Assembly (NCBI RefSeq): GCF_002797355.1
Contig: NZ_KZ454940.1
Coordinates: 625,522-689,521, forward strand
DNA: 64,000 bases
Direction: 5' to 3'
DNA from: Bacillus xiapuensis
GTDB lineage: Bacteria; Bacillota; Bacilli; Bacillales; Domibacillaceae
The translations under genes and the position numbers were made by a program. Below, one piece after another: positions 26,977 to 35,503 of this stretch. Below the pieces are notes generated by a model. It did not search any database and was not told the DNA's origin. It saw nothing but the letters and a program-made list of their open reading frames with translations. Within the stretch, counting starts at the first letter, position 1. Every line of letters begins with the position of its first letter.

Positions 26977-27990
26977 TCACATCAACATCCAAACCCTCTT
27001 AATAGGAATCTCCTTCTTAATTTCATCACTAAGCTTTTCGTAGTTCTCAAAGATTTGTTGAATAATAGTTTTCGAGTCCCAAAGACGAACTTTAAAGAAC
27101 TGCTTAGGAATTTCTTTCGTAACAGATGATTTAAATCCACTCCATGAAACTAACAAGCCGAATTCAGCACTATAATTGCTCATAGTTCCAATTAATTGGT
27201 CCAGAGTAGGTCTATCAAGAGGCGTGTCAGATGTTTTTACTTGAACACAAATTTTTGGATCTCCAAAACCAAGTGTATTGGAAGCCGCTAGTATATCTAC
27301 ACCGTGATCCGCACCCTCTGGACTTCTATACGTAGTAAATCCTTTTGCTTTCAAGATTTCCTCAACCAAGTTTTCCATCTTATGTCCTTTAAATCGTTGA
27401 ATAATCCTCTCAGAAATTTGGTCATAAATATATTCTTCTAAATCAATCGAAACCGTTTCTTCATTCTCCTCTACTAGTTCCTTCACATTCTTATTTTTTG
27501 GTACATACCAATTATTGTTACGCATTGCTCTTATACGTTCTTCTGCATTATTTCTATGTATTTTGCATACCGTCATAAAGGCTCCTAGTGAATATAATAT
27601 ATCCTGATCAAAACGATCCCTTGGTATATCTTTTGCAATCCAGTTTACATTTCGATAATGATAATAGGGACTTCCAAGTAATTCATCATACACATAATCA
27701 CCCGTAACTTCACCTATATGTATAGTACGATTAAATTTAGAGGGCAATACAACTAAATCTCCAAGTTCCATTGAATGTGCTATAGGCCAAATTTGAGAAG
27801 CCCAATTTATTGCTGTTTTTTCTTTATCCAGATCATAATGTTGTATTAAGCTTTTATATAGGCTTTCTTTAGATTCAATTATTTTGAGATTGATATTAAG
27901 GTCATCCCAGGTAAGATAGACTCTTCCATCATCTAGGAATTTATTTTCAAATTCTCCTTGTTTACCTGCACGAAATAACCAAACTGTCAT
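26977..27990 (-). CDS. Mrr-type restriction endonuclease with N-terminal EVE-like domain
   Basis: About 337 residues from ATG 27990 behind GAGGAGG. Residues about 1-140 (VWLFRAGKQGEFENKFLDDGRVYLTW...GDLVVLPSK...IHIGEVTGDYVY) resemble the EVE/PUA-like domains that read modified bases. The C-terminal part is an Mrr catalytic domain: VEEILKAKGFTTYRSPEGADHGVDILAA...KICVQVKTS gives the D-(Q)xK PD-(D/E)xK core. Such proteins act as modification-dependent (type IV) restriction enzymes. It lies upstream of the Gabija pair in the same direction, about 100 bases away, possibly in one transcript. Confidence 0.8.
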   Translation of the reverse strand: MTVWLFRAGKQGEFENKFLDDGRVYLTWDDLNINLKIIESKESLYKSLIQHYDLDKEKTAINWASQIWPIAHSMELGDLVVLPSKFNRTIHIGEVTGDYVYDELLGSPYYHYRNVNWIAKDIPRDRFDQDILYSLGAFMTVCKIHRNNAEERIRAMRNNNWYVPKNKNVKELVEENEETVSIDLEEYIYDQISERIIQRFKGHKMENLVEEILKAKGFTTYRSPEGADHGVDILAASNTLGFGDPKICVQVKTSDTPLDRPTLDQLIGTMSNYSAEFGLLVSWSGFKSSVTKEIPKQFFKVRLWDSKTIIQQIFENYEKLSDEIKKEIPIKRVWMLM

Positions 27991-28638
27991 TTTAAAACCT
28001 CCTCTGATAAACCCATCCAAATCATATTCATTTCCTAAATTTCTTATCCCTTCTTAAATACTATTATAACATTCTTAATAAACCAAATTATGGTATGGGA
28101 GCTATCGCTAAATATTCAAATACTAGAAATACCACTAGAAAGAATACAAAAAGAAGGCAACATCCTGTAAAGATGTCCCCTTCTTATCATTAATTATTAA
28201 GTAAAAGCTCAAGAAATTTCTTTGACTGTCTCTTTAGCACAAACATTTAACACAATTTCATCATTTAAAACCGTATCGATATCCTAATATATTACGTGAT
28301 ACTTATAAGTAGAAAAATTTCTATAGTAGGTTATAATGTATATTACATCTTTAATTAGTTGTCTAATGAATTGCAATAAGCCAGCATTTTAAAATGCTGG
28401 CTGTTGTAATCTCTTCTGATAGTCCGCACGCTTTTGTGAAAGCTAATTAGTATGAGTAGAAAGAAAAAACAAATACGAAATATATTTTTCATCTTTTTAT
28501 ACAAAAACTTTTTTACTTAATTCAGTACGGGATTTGTGTAAAAACTTTAGGTTTAGTTAGGTAATTTATACGAATCGCAAATTCTAATTAGATAAAGAGC
28601 CTAAGTTCTTGTACCAAGATTCTTTATTTCGGGTTTTA
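27991..28638. other. Intergenic stretch with two strong hairpins
   Basis: No gene. A perfect 12-bp stem without spacer, AGCCAGCATTTT and its complement, lies at 28379-28402. A second hairpin (28151-28185, AAGAAGG...CCTTCTT with mismatches) is followed on the minus strand by TTTTTG and looks like a terminator. The rest is A+T-rich and should carry the promoter of the Mrr gene. Confidence 0.5.
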
Positions 28639-28992
28639 TTAATCTTCCTCTGAATTCTGCTTAATACCAATACCATAATGATCTAAACCCATCGTTAATA
28701 AAAGGTTTACAAGCACATTGATTTTCATAGATTTATCTTTGCTTAATTGCTTAATTGTCTTATATAGATTTTCTGTTAAAAAGAACGTCTTTTTTTCTGA
28801 AAGTGAATCTTGATGTATTTCTAAGTAATCCCTAAATAGAGTTAAATACTTATCCCTATTTTCATCGCCGTAATCTCTACGATTTTCCTTTACTTTAATG
28901 TAGGCTATGTTAAAGTTTATTGTTGATATATAGGGTAAAAAATTAGAACTTCCGTTTTTTGGAAGTTCTATTAGTAATAACGTCTTCTTCAA
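28639..28992 (-). CDS. Small protein with ribbon-helix-helix-like C-terminus; start uncertain
   Basis: The frame spans 117 codons, but its first 20 run through a terminator hairpin at 28937-28970, so the true start must lie downstream and no ATG, GTG or TTG with an RBS is obvious there. The C-terminal 40 residues (TENLYKTIKQLSKDKSMKINVLVNLLLTMGL) resemble an RHH/CopG DNA-binding fold. It may be a 5'-truncated gene or use an unusual start. Low confidence in its extent. Confidence 0.4.
   Translation of the reverse strand: MKKTLLLIELPKNGSSNFLPYISTINFNIAYIKVKENRRDYGDENRDKYLTLFRDYLEIHQDSLSEKKTFFLTENLYKTIKQLSKDKSMKINVLVNLLLTMGLDHYGIGIKQNSEED
28937..28970 (-). terminator. Terminator after the 29024-29896 gene
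   Basis: TAGAACTTCC (28944-28953) and GGAAGTTCTA (28961-28970) form a perfect 10-bp stem with a 7-base loop; on the minus strand the stem is followed by six T (28937-28942). It lies about 55 bases after the stop at 29024. Confidence 0.8.
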
Positions 28993-29023
28993 CTAACGCA
29001 CCCGTTACTTTAAGTGCATTAAT

Positions 29024-29896
29024 TCACAATCTCTTTTTATATATTCCGTCTTTACCATATACATATAGAAACATCCCTCGCATAAACACAGGACCAATGA
29101 TAGTTTTGCCTTTTTCATCTGTTAATTGTATTTTTTCCTTTGGAGTGATTGTCCTATTTTTTATTCGAAAACGCATTATTGTATTCATATCTACCTGACC
29201 AATTAAGCCAGTTTGGTCGAACACAAATTGTTGAATTGTATCGTCACCTTCTATACGGTAGCGAATAGTCTCTTTCATCTCATTAAGTTGAACAAGAAAA
29301 AAATCATCATAGTAAAAGAAATTTACGTCCTTTGAACTTACAACATTCAAGGCGTAACAATCAATAATTCCATAATTACCTGCTCCCCACAATTTTTGAC
29401 CATTTATCCCATAAGCAATAAGACCTTCACTACCCATAGGCTGTTCCCATCCAAAATTACCAAATACTCCTTCATCAAAATAACTCACCCAAATTGTATC
29501 TGTTTCATCAATTTGTACGTGTTCAATGCCATCTCCGAGTGTGAAGGCTTCAATTAGTTGCCCGTTTGGGTTGTATCTTCTTGCATTTCGTTCAATATAT
29601 GTACCATCTTTTAAACAACGACCTTGTACAATAAGTAAAGTACCGTCTGAAAATAAATCTACTTCTGTCGGTATAAGAGGAACATTCTTTAATTCAATTG
29701 TTTCTATACTATTGCCTTTAATAATTTGGATGGTCCAATTGTTTTTTGGTACAGGACGTTGAAAGAAATCTAATTCTTGTAAATTACTCTCAATAAGTAG
29801 TAACGTTCCATCTTTTGTTATTTGACCATCTATAAAATTTAAACTTGAGGAATAATCAATACACTTTTGTAATACTAATTTTTCTATTTCAATCAC
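29024..29896 (-). CDS. Beta-propeller-like hypothetical protein
   Basis: 290 residues, no signal peptide. Repeating blocks of about 40-45 residues such as DGTLLLIESN, DGTLLIVQGR, ETDTIWVSYFDEG and DFFLVQL suggest a beta-propeller or WD-like fold. Uses a GTG start. Related hypothetical proteins occur in Bacillaceae. It is monocistronic: a terminator follows and an IS1595-type transposon precedes. No function is offered. Confidence 0.6.
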   Translation of the reverse strand: MIEIEKLVLQKCIDYSSSLNFIDGQITKDGTLLLIESNLQELDFFQRPVPKNNWTIQIIKGNSIETIELKNVPLIPTEVDLFSDGTLLIVQGRCLKDGTYIERNARRYNPNGQLIEAFTLGDGIEHVQIDETDTIWVSYFDEGVFGNFGWEQPMGSEGLIAYGINGQKLWGAGNYGIIDCYALNVVSSKDVNFFYYDDFFLVQLNEMKETIRYRIEGDDTIQQFVFDQTGLIGQVDMNTIMRFRIKNRTITPKEKIQLTDEKGKTIIGPVFMRGMFLYVYGKDGIYKKRL

Positions 29897-29997
29897 CCTA
29901 TTCTAATTGTAAAAGGTATATATTCATTTTAATTTTACATAAAAACCCAACTTCTTGTTAAACATTCCTGCCCCGTTAGTTGAACAAGCATCAGTGT

Positions 29998-31047
29998 TTA
30001 TACAGCAAATTTATTTAACCTAAGTGTATCATAGGTTTCTGAATTCTGTACTAAATTCCCTTTAATAATCAAGTCATTCATTGTTACTTCATTTCTTTGG
30101 TGATGGATACTTTCCAAGACCTGAAACCAAGTAAGGTAATTGTTTAAATACTTGGTCGCAACACCATTAAATCGTTGCATCCAACCTTTTAGTCTTCTAT
30201 GATAATTATTCACGTTCTGGATGTGATAAAGCCCCTTAGTACGAATCTTACCATCGGACTTGAATTGGTAAATATCCATTCCTTTTTCAGCAGCATATGT
30301 TTTAAATGCACGCCAAGAATCCGTGCATAGTATATTTTCACTTGAAAGCCTATGCCCGATGGCTTTGTCTAATTGGTCTTTGGTTAACCTACCCATACCT
30401 AATATCTGCGAAAAGGTGGTTTTATCACGGTCTCTTGCAACCAACACGCAAACTTGTTCATTGCTTATACCACGTTTCTTCGCAGAACCACCACGCTTAC
30501 GTGGTTTTCTACCTTTAATTTTTCTTTGTCCTTTTTCTGAGTACAAGAAATAGGTCTCGTCCATTTCAACGATACCTTCAAAATTTGGTATTTCCATTTT
30601 TTTTAACGATGATAGTAGTTTGTGCCTCCAATAAAATAAAGTGACGTGAGTAATGTTGCCAATTAAGTTAGCAGACTTTCGAAGAGAATAACCTTCAATC
30701 ATACACTCAATAAATTTAATCCACTGGTTAAGGTGACGAGTTCGATAAAGAACTGTATTTGTGAGGTCAGTGAATGTCTTTTTACAAGCCTTACAGCGAT
30801 AGCGTTGCTTTTTGACCTCTTCGCCATCAACAATTGTTGTATATTTGCCAAATCGAACAATATGTTCTGATGTACAATCAGGGCATTCATAGCCATTCTT
30901 ATTCTTACGTTCAGATATTTCGTGAAGAACGGTTCCAGTCGAACTTGAAGCAGTGAGTGCATCAATTAAATATTCGCGTAACCTGTGCTTCTCTGCGGGA
31001 TTTAGTTTTTGAATGGCTTTAAGGATTTCAGTCGCTCTCACAATCAT
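29998..31047 (-). CDS. IS1595/ISXO2-like transposase
   Basis: About 349 residues from ATG 31047 (MIVRATEILKAIQKLNP). An N-terminal zinc ribbon (CPDCTSEHIVRFGKY...RYRCKACKKTFTD) is followed by an ISXO2-type DDE domain: EMDETYFLYSEKGQRK, NILCTDSWRAFKTYA and HNVNNYHRRLKGWMQRFNG-like end. The frame extends 18 codons further upstream to overlap the previous gene. No inverted ends or target duplication were found, so element boundaries are unknown. Confidence 0.85.
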   Translation of the reverse strand: MIVRATEILKAIQKLNPAEKHRLREYLIDALTASSSTGTVLHEISERKNKNGYECPDCTSEHIVRFGKYTTIVDGEEVKKQRYRCKACKKTFTDLTNTVLYRTRHLNQWIKFIECMIEGYSLRKSANLIGNITHVTLFYWRHKLLSSLKKMEIPNFEGIVEMDETYFLYSEKGQRKIKGRKPRKRGGSAKKRGISNEQVCVLVARDRDKTTFSQILGMGRLTKDQLDKAIGHRLSSENILCTDSWRAFKTYAAEKGMDIYQFKSDGKIRTKGLYHIQNVNNYHRRLKGWMQRFNGVATKYLNNYLTWFQVLESIHHQRNEVTMNDLIIKGNLVQNSETYDTLRLNKFAV

Positions 31048-31097
31048 CACCAACCCTATTGTAGTTAGTTCAATTATAGAACATTTGTTCTCGGAAT

Positions 31098-31367
31098 TCA
31101 ATTATCAACAACTAACTTTAACAGAGCCTTAATGTAAGGTTTATCTTCTTTTAACCGCTTAATCGTTTTAGTAATATCTCTTGTTAGTGATTTTTCTTTG
31201 ACAATACCTCTATACACCCACTCAAAACTTTTTTCATCGTATTCAACAGCTGCATTAGTTAATTTTAATTTTAATTGTGTTGGACTCATTCCTAGTTGTT
31301 CTGCTAATTCTTCCAATTTTTGACCTTCGTTCAGTCTTTCAATAACCTCTTCAATTAACATTGACAT
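31098..31367 (-). CDS. Small helix-turn-helix-like protein linked to the IS1595 transposase
   Basis: 89 residues. LNEGQKLEELAEQLGMSPTQLKLKLTNA is a plausible helix-turn-helix; the rest is Lys-rich. The ATG at 31367 follows GAGGTATG, and its end abuts the transposase reading frame, so the two are one transcript. Probably an accessory or regulator of the element; I do not recognise the family. Confidence 0.6.
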   Translation of the reverse strand: MSMLIEEVIERLNEGQKLEELAEQLGMSPTQLKLKLTNAAVEYDEKSFEWVYRGIVKEKSLTRDITKTIKRLKEDKPYIKALLKLVVDN

Positions 31368-31374
31368 ACCTCCT

Positions 31375-31399
31375 CAAAGTTTTAAATATTATAACTTTG
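31375..31399 (-). promoter_or_regulatory. Inverted repeat at the promoter of the IS1595 operon
   Basis: CAAAGTT (31375-31381) and AACTTTG (31393-31399) flank an A+T-rich core that on the minus strand contains TATAATAT, a possible -10. The dyad sits just upstream of the RBS of the 89-residue HTH-like protein and may be its autoregulatory site. Confidence 0.35.
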
Positions 31400-32045
31400 A
31401 AAAGGTCATATTCTAATAATTATTGTTGATTTATTTGAATAAATGCACTTTATATTCCTATCGATTTCCCATTAAATACTTTTATTATGACGGTCAAATT
31501 CTTTTCAAGTTTGGAATGAATTTTTGTCCTATTCCGATAATAATCCATTCCTAATCTACATTCGATCGTAATTGGAATAAATTTCAATCCAATTTATGTT
31601 TGATTCTCAGTAACCTATAGTCTTTCTTGTGTTTCTAATTACAGTTTCATAACCTTAATTGGGTATACCATAACATACCCAATTGAGGTTATGAACAAAC
31701 TCATAGCCCTTACATCGAACAATCCCTGATATTATCGCTTTTTTGCAATATAAATCCGCACGAAATACACAACAATAATACTCTAAGAAAATCTAAAATG
31801 ACTTAATATCAATGATTTTTTTGGACCAATTTTGACAATAGTCTTACGATAGTAAAACAGATTTAAAACCACTCAATATATTTATAACTTTTAGAGTGTG
31901 CTTGTTCTCTTTGAAACAAAAAGAATTATTTTAGACAAAACTATGAGAGCTACAGCACATACTGGAACAGTTACTGGCAATAGAAATAGCGTATAAATTG
32001 ACGCCCGCCTTATATTTCGACAAATTTTATACGAATTATAGAGAG
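31400..32045. other. Intergenic stretch with a long inverted repeat
   Basis: About 650 bases, no gene supported. A 19-bp stem with one T-G pair lies at 31648-31693 (left arm starts CATAACCT, right arm ends AGGTTATG). A 60-codon minus-strand frame (31891-32073) overlaps the end of the next gene and has no RBS; it ends in a hydrophobic segment and could be a remnant. Confidence 0.4.
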
Positions 32046-32342
32046 TCAAGGACCAAAAATGAATGTTCCCCAAAAATGGAAGAGTGGCGGAAAAAATAAA
32101 ATGACAACGGTTAAATTACCTAACAGGCCAAGTTTCCCAACTATTTTAGTAATTGAATCAACTTCATTAAACCTTAATAAAACCCAACCCATACACGCGA
32201 CAATTAAACCTATAACACTAATTAAATAAAAAGTAATAAATGGTGAACTTAGTAAGGAAACGCCGATAAAATCACTTGATACCGCAAGCAATAAGAGTAT
32301 AAATCCTAACCAACTACACAATCTCACAAATATCTTTTCCAA
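32046..32342 (-). CDS. Small membrane protein, three or four segments
   Basis: About 98 residues from TTG 32342, which follows GGGGTGAG at good spacing; the frame extends to 32363 without a better RBS. Hydrophobic segments: WLGFILLLLAVSSDFIG, ITFYLISVIGLIVACMGWVLL and LGNLTVVILFFPPLFHFW. No family recognised, no operon partner. Confidence 0.5.
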   Translation of the reverse strand: MEKIFVRLCSWLGFILLLLAVSSDFIGVSLLSSPFITFYLISVIGLIVACMGWVLLRFNEVDSITKIVGKLGLLGNLTVVILFFPPLFHFWGTFIFGP

Positions 32343-32472
32343 AAAACTCACCCCATTAAGCAAAAGTCAATCTTTTTGTTTTTTCGCTTGTTTGAATTAA
32401 ACAAATTTTTTTCTATTGTAGCATACGTCAAATAAAAAATCTTTCCGGTTAATAACTAGAAAGCTATTTCAA

Positions 32473-32499
32473 ATGTTTAGGACACTATGTCCTAAACAT
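32473..32499. repeat. Perfect 12-bp inverted repeat with 3-base loop
   Basis: ATGTTTAGGACA and TGTCCTAAACAT flank CTA. No T-run follows on either strand, so this is not a plain terminator. The surrounding stretch 32343-32627 has no gene. It may be an operator or the trace of a small mobile sequence. Confidence 0.5.
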
Positions 32500-32627
32500 C
32501 CTCGTTACTAGGACTAGTTACTATCATCTATAACGTTTACCTAAGTCTATTTTTATAGGATAAAGAGAGCTTGTTTGATATAGACAAATTTAATAGGAAA
32601 CGATTAATAGTATCCAACATTCGAAAC

Positions 32628-32666
32628 AAAAAGAGATGACCACTGTCCTTTGACAGCAGCCATCTC
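32628..32666 (-). terminator. Terminator after the 32679-32918 gene
   Basis: GAGATGACCACTGTC-type arms (32633-32647 and 32652-32666, with G-T pairs) make a long stem; on the minus strand it is followed by TTTTTG. It begins 12 bases after the stop of the 79-residue protein. Confidence 0.85.
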
Positions 32667-32678
32667 CTATTCTGTTTC

Positions 32679-32918
32679 TTATATACTATGCATACCAATC
32701 ATTCCCCCGTCTGGAAAGATTAATCGATTACTTTCATCAAACTTTAACTCCTCTTTTGCAGAGAAAAAATAGAAGGAATCACCACTTCCCATCTTCTCTA
32801 CTTCCTCTTTGTACCGGATTCGAAAAATAGCTTGTACCTCCTCTAAAGACTCTGCATCAATTACTGTAAATAATTCATCCTTTTCCTTCGTACTTTTTAC
32901 GACGTAGTAAGATTCCAT
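32679..32918 (-). CDS. Small soluble hypothetical protein
   Basis: 79 residues, acidic (YYVVKSTKEKDELFTVIDAESLEEVQAIF...GDSFYFFSAKEEL). The ATG at 32918 follows GGAGGAGTAGAAC, a strong RBS, and a strong terminator follows, so this is a real single-gene unit. No family recognised. An upstream hairpin at 32960-33007 may regulate it. Confidence 0.65.
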   Translation of the reverse strand: MESYYVVKSTKEKDELFTVIDAESLEEVQAIFRIRYKEEVEKMGSGDSFYFFSAKEELKFDESNRLIFPDGGMIGMHSI

Positions 32919-32959
32919 GTTCTACTCCTCCATTTCATTCATTTTTATAAAATAAAAAA

Positions 32960-33007
32960 CATCGATAAGAGTGCTAACGATCGTAATCGCCGCACATCTT
33001 ACCGATG
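32960..33007 (-). terminator. Hairpin with T-run upstream of the 32918 start (possible leader attenuator)
   Basis: CATCGATAAGA (32960-32970) pairs with TCTTACCGATG (32997-33007) with one mismatch; on the minus strand it is followed by TTTTTTATTTT. It lies about 40 bases upstream of the 79-residue gene, and no minus-strand gene precedes it, so it either attenuates that gene's leader or belongs to a lost gene. Confidence 0.45.
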
Positions 33008-33473
33008 ATTTTTAACCAATTCTATGGACCCAAAAGGCCTTTAATTTTGTTATTGATTAAGTAAAAGTAAATAAAAATATCATTACATTATTATTCTAAC
33101 TTGTAACATTCTGTATTTTAAGCCTTCTTGTAACTATCTTCAAAATCTATTTTTTTAAAACATCTTTGAATTTGAATGATATGAAAGTATAAGATTAATT
33201 GAAAGAAGGAAAATGCTAGTGTAACTAAATAACGCTTCACTTAACAATAACGCAGTGGGAGTAAAAATAGGCTAAACAAACTGTATAACCCACTCCATTC
33301 CACTAAATATCAAGCATTGTTCTTATTCATGCCTTTAAATTGGACATTTATGACCATGAACTGCCCAGTTAAGGAAATGGAGTATACATTTGATATTTAT
33401 TGATTCATAATAGATTGTAAATAGCTTAGTATGTAATAATGAAATCATACGAATCCAAAGCAAGGTGAAGTTA
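33008..33473. other. Intergenic stretch, nothing recognised
   Basis: About 460 A+T-rich bases between divergent genes. I see no gene, repeat or RNA; promoters for both neighbours must lie here. Confidence 0.35.
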
Positions 33474-33683
33474 ATGGACTTCTTTAAACTTATTTTTTAC
33501 ATCAATGCGATGGCAATCAGTCTGAATGTAGCAGCAACCTATTTAGTTATTGTAAATCTGATTTTAAATCAACCAATACACCCTTTTTTAATTTTAGGTT
33601 TAATTGTTGGTTATGGAGTGATGATTAAGTACAACTTCGTGTTTCATGAACTGTGGGATAAATGGTTTAATCATAAGAAGTAA
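33474..33683 (+). CDS. Small membrane protein, unknown
   Basis: 69 residues from ATG 33474 behind AAGGTGAAG; an upstream GTG at 33465 falls inside that RBS. Two hydrophobic segments, then the short motif MIKYNFVFHELWDKWFNHKK at the end. The same 15-residue motif occurs in a gene fragment at 53221. A hairpin with CTCTTTTTC follows at about 33688-33716 and looks like its terminator. Confidence 0.6.
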   Translation: MDFFKLIFYINAMAISLNVAATYLVIVNLILNQPIHPFLILGLIVGYGVMIKYNFVFHELWDKWFNHKK

Positions 33684-33749
33684 GAGTGGAATAGTATCCA
33701 ATAATACTCTTTTTCTTAGATTTATTGAAAGTGAAAGAGGTGTTCAGAA

Positions 33750-34095
33750 GTGGACTATTTCATGCTGTTGCGAAATGAAAATGTATCAGATTTAGACGTA
33801 TTTTTAAAAACACATGACGTGAATGAGGAAATAAATGAACAAAGCCTCTTATATTGGGCGGTTCATGAAAATAATTTCACATAGGCTTATTCATCATGGT
33901 GTCGATGTCAATAAGAAAGATAAACTAGGTAGAACTGCACTTCACATTGCCTGCTATTTTGGTTTTGATGATATTGCAGAACTTCTATTACAACATGGTG
34001 CAGTAGCAGATACTACCTGTTTTAAAAGGGCATCTAGTGGCTGGGATGGCCATTATCAATCAGAAATAATAGAATTGCTTAAGGAGTATGTTTAG
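33750..34095 (+). pseudogene. Ankyrin-repeat protein, frameshifted
   Basis: GTG at 33750 behind AGAGGTG starts a frame (MDYFMLLRNENVSDLDVFLKTH...LLYWAVHENNFT) that stops near 33885. The next frame continues at once with RLIHHGVDVNKKDKLGRTALHIACYFGFDDIAELLLQHGA, a classic ankyrin repeat, to 34095. Together they form a short protein of about 115 residues with two or three repeats. The shift, near 33875-33885, is not at a homopolymer and a few codons seem missing, so a real small deletion is likely. Confidence 0.65.
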
Positions 34096-34194
34096 TAACT
34101 AAATCAGAAGCTAAAATTACCGATATAATAGTATAACAAGGAAGTGGGAGAAACACAGTTATCAACAACTCTACATATGAAAGGTGGGTAATTG

Positions 34195-34392
34195 ATGAAT
34201 AAACCTAGAGATAACAAAGAGTTCTGTCCATATTGCAATGCTGATCTGCAAGGAAAAGATATCCCGGAAAAAATACGTCATCACTATGGTAGTGCGACGC
34301 ACGGTTCACGAAAGATTGCAATTTATAGTCGTGAGGAAGACCGAACCCTGAAGTGGCAGTGTCCTGATTGTGGAGGGGAATGGGAGCAATGA
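34195..34392 (+). CDS. Small zinc-ribbon protein
   Basis: 65 residues from ATG 34195, behind AAGGTGGG. Two CxxC pairs (FCPYCNADL near 12-15 and WQCPDCGGEW near 55-58) make a four-Cys zinc ribbon. Family and role unknown; plausibly nucleic-acid binding. Confidence 0.6.
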   Translation: MNKPRDNKEFCPYCNADLQGKDIPEKIRHHYGSATHGSRKIAIYSREEDRTLKWQCPDCGGEWEQ

Positions 34393-34448
34393 TTGGAGAG
34401 ACTACATCTCAGCTAACAAATGTGAAGGCCGGCTTTTACTTGTTGTAT

Positions 34449-34736
34449 TCATAATTGAACAGCTTCTGCTAATATAGCTTGTCTTATAGTCCAATGAAGG
34501 GCATTTTTTGTAACTACATCAATACTTATACCAAGCATATCTTCCAGTTCATGCTTAAACCGAATCAGATCAAATAAACTTCTTTCTGGATCAATATCAA
34601 CTAGAAAATCATGGTCGCTATTTTGTCCACCTTCCAATCTTGCTACCGAGCCAAATACTCGTATGTTATCAATCCCATGCTTCTTTCCAATTTTTATGAT
34701 TAATTCACGCTTTTCTTTAAGAACGTCACATAACAC
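34449..34736 (-). CDS. Minimal nucleotidyltransferase (MNT), MntA-like
   Basis: 95 residues: FGSVARLEGGQNSDHDFLVDID is the GSxARGExxxxSDxD motif of polymerase-beta-type minimal nucleotidyltransferases, followed by the usual C-terminal IDVVTKNAL. Such proteins are antitoxins that modify HEPN toxins. No HEPN (DUF86) gene is adjacent, so the pair appears incomplete. Intact as read. Confidence 0.8.
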   Translation of the reverse strand: MLCDVLKEKRELIIKIGKKHGIDNIRVFGSVARLEGGQNSDHDFLVDIDPERSLFDLIRFKHELEDMLGISIDVVTKNALHWTIRQAILAEAVQL

Positions 34737-34761
34737 CGTTCATCCCTCATTTTTTGCCCAC

Positions 34762-35007
34762 TTAAACCTGTCCATTCAATTCTACGCTACCTATAAATTC
34801 CTCATACTCCATGTCATCTTTATCTTGATTGCACTTAATGCAAGTACAAACACAGTTTTGTGGGGTGCTTAAGCCGCCTTTTGCTCTGGAAACTTTGTGA
34901 TCAATTGTATCAACGTATGCGATGTTCTTTATAATCCCGGCAAAATAATTTCCATTCCAATTATCTTCCAATACGCAATAATATGTTTCAAAATATGGTT
35001 TACTCAA
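34762..35007 (-). CDS. Small HNH-like endonuclease domain protein
   Basis: 81 residues. TIDHKVSRAKGGLSTPQNCVCTCIKCNQDKDDM is an HNH core: D-H, then N, then CxxCN. The first CxxC zinc pair that most HNH proteins carry before the DH is missing (N-terminus YFETYYCVLEDNWNGN has only one Cys), so it may be degenerate. It lies 25 bases upstream of the MNT gene in the same direction; a functional link is unlikely. Confidence 0.55.
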   Translation of the reverse strand: MSKPYFETYYCVLEDNWNGNYFAGIIKNIAYVDTIDHKVSRAKGGLSTPQNCVCTCIKCNQDKDDMEYEEFIGSVELNGQV

Positions 35008-35065
35008 TATTAATACTAAATTTTTCTGAGGATATTATATCAAAAATGGCGGTAATGGTGTGTTA

Positions 35066-35363
35066 TTGCAGCAAAAAACCCTTGCTGAATTATCAAGAAA
35101 CTTGAACAAATGGAAACAAAAATATGGCGTCAAGCGAATTGAGTTGTTCAGTTCATATAGTCGCGAAAAGCAAAATGAATCAAGCATATTGATTTAATCG
35201 TTGAGTTTAACGATTCGGACCTATCTTTTGATCATATATAGAATTAAAATTTGAACTTGAGGATTGTTTTCAGAAGTCGATAGATTTGATGATAGTAAAT
35301 GATATTAAACCTGCTTTAAAACAGAGTATTCTAGGGAGTGCAATATTTGCAGAAGAAGCCTAG
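35066..35363 (+). pseudogene. Second MNT nucleotidyltransferase, disrupted
   Basis: Translation in three frame segments gives LAELSRNLNKWKQKYGVKRIELFSSYSREKQNESS, then DLIVEFNDSDLSFDH, then ELKFELEDCFQKSIDLMIVNDIKPALKQ. This closely parallels the intact MNT at 55649-55957, segment by segment. Two small deletions destroy the frame, and the catalytic GSYSR has become SSYSR. It is on the opposite strand from its homologue, at the other side of the BREX region. Confidence 0.75.
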
Positions 35364-35503
35364 ATTGTCATGGAATTATTAGCAAACCTAGATAGTAAAG
35401 AGATCCAATTACTGATAAGATTCATTCGAGAAGAAATGGAATACTATTAAACTCAAAAGTCTTTGAAGAAATTTCTTTAAAGTCTTCTATGTCATTTATT
35501 TCG

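Noticed and set aside
31891-32073. 60-codon minus-strand ORF with a hydrophobic end
   Set aside because: Overlaps the neighbouring gene's end, lacks an RBS and has no similarity I can name.
34762-35007. HNH and MNT genes as a toxin-antitoxin pair
   Set aside because: Known MNT partners are HEPN proteins; the HNH domain appears degenerate and the closeness is probably accidental.
35370-35450. 26-residue ORF (MELLANLDSKEIQLLIRFIR...)
   Set aside because: No RBS and no context; perhaps the tail of a lost gene.
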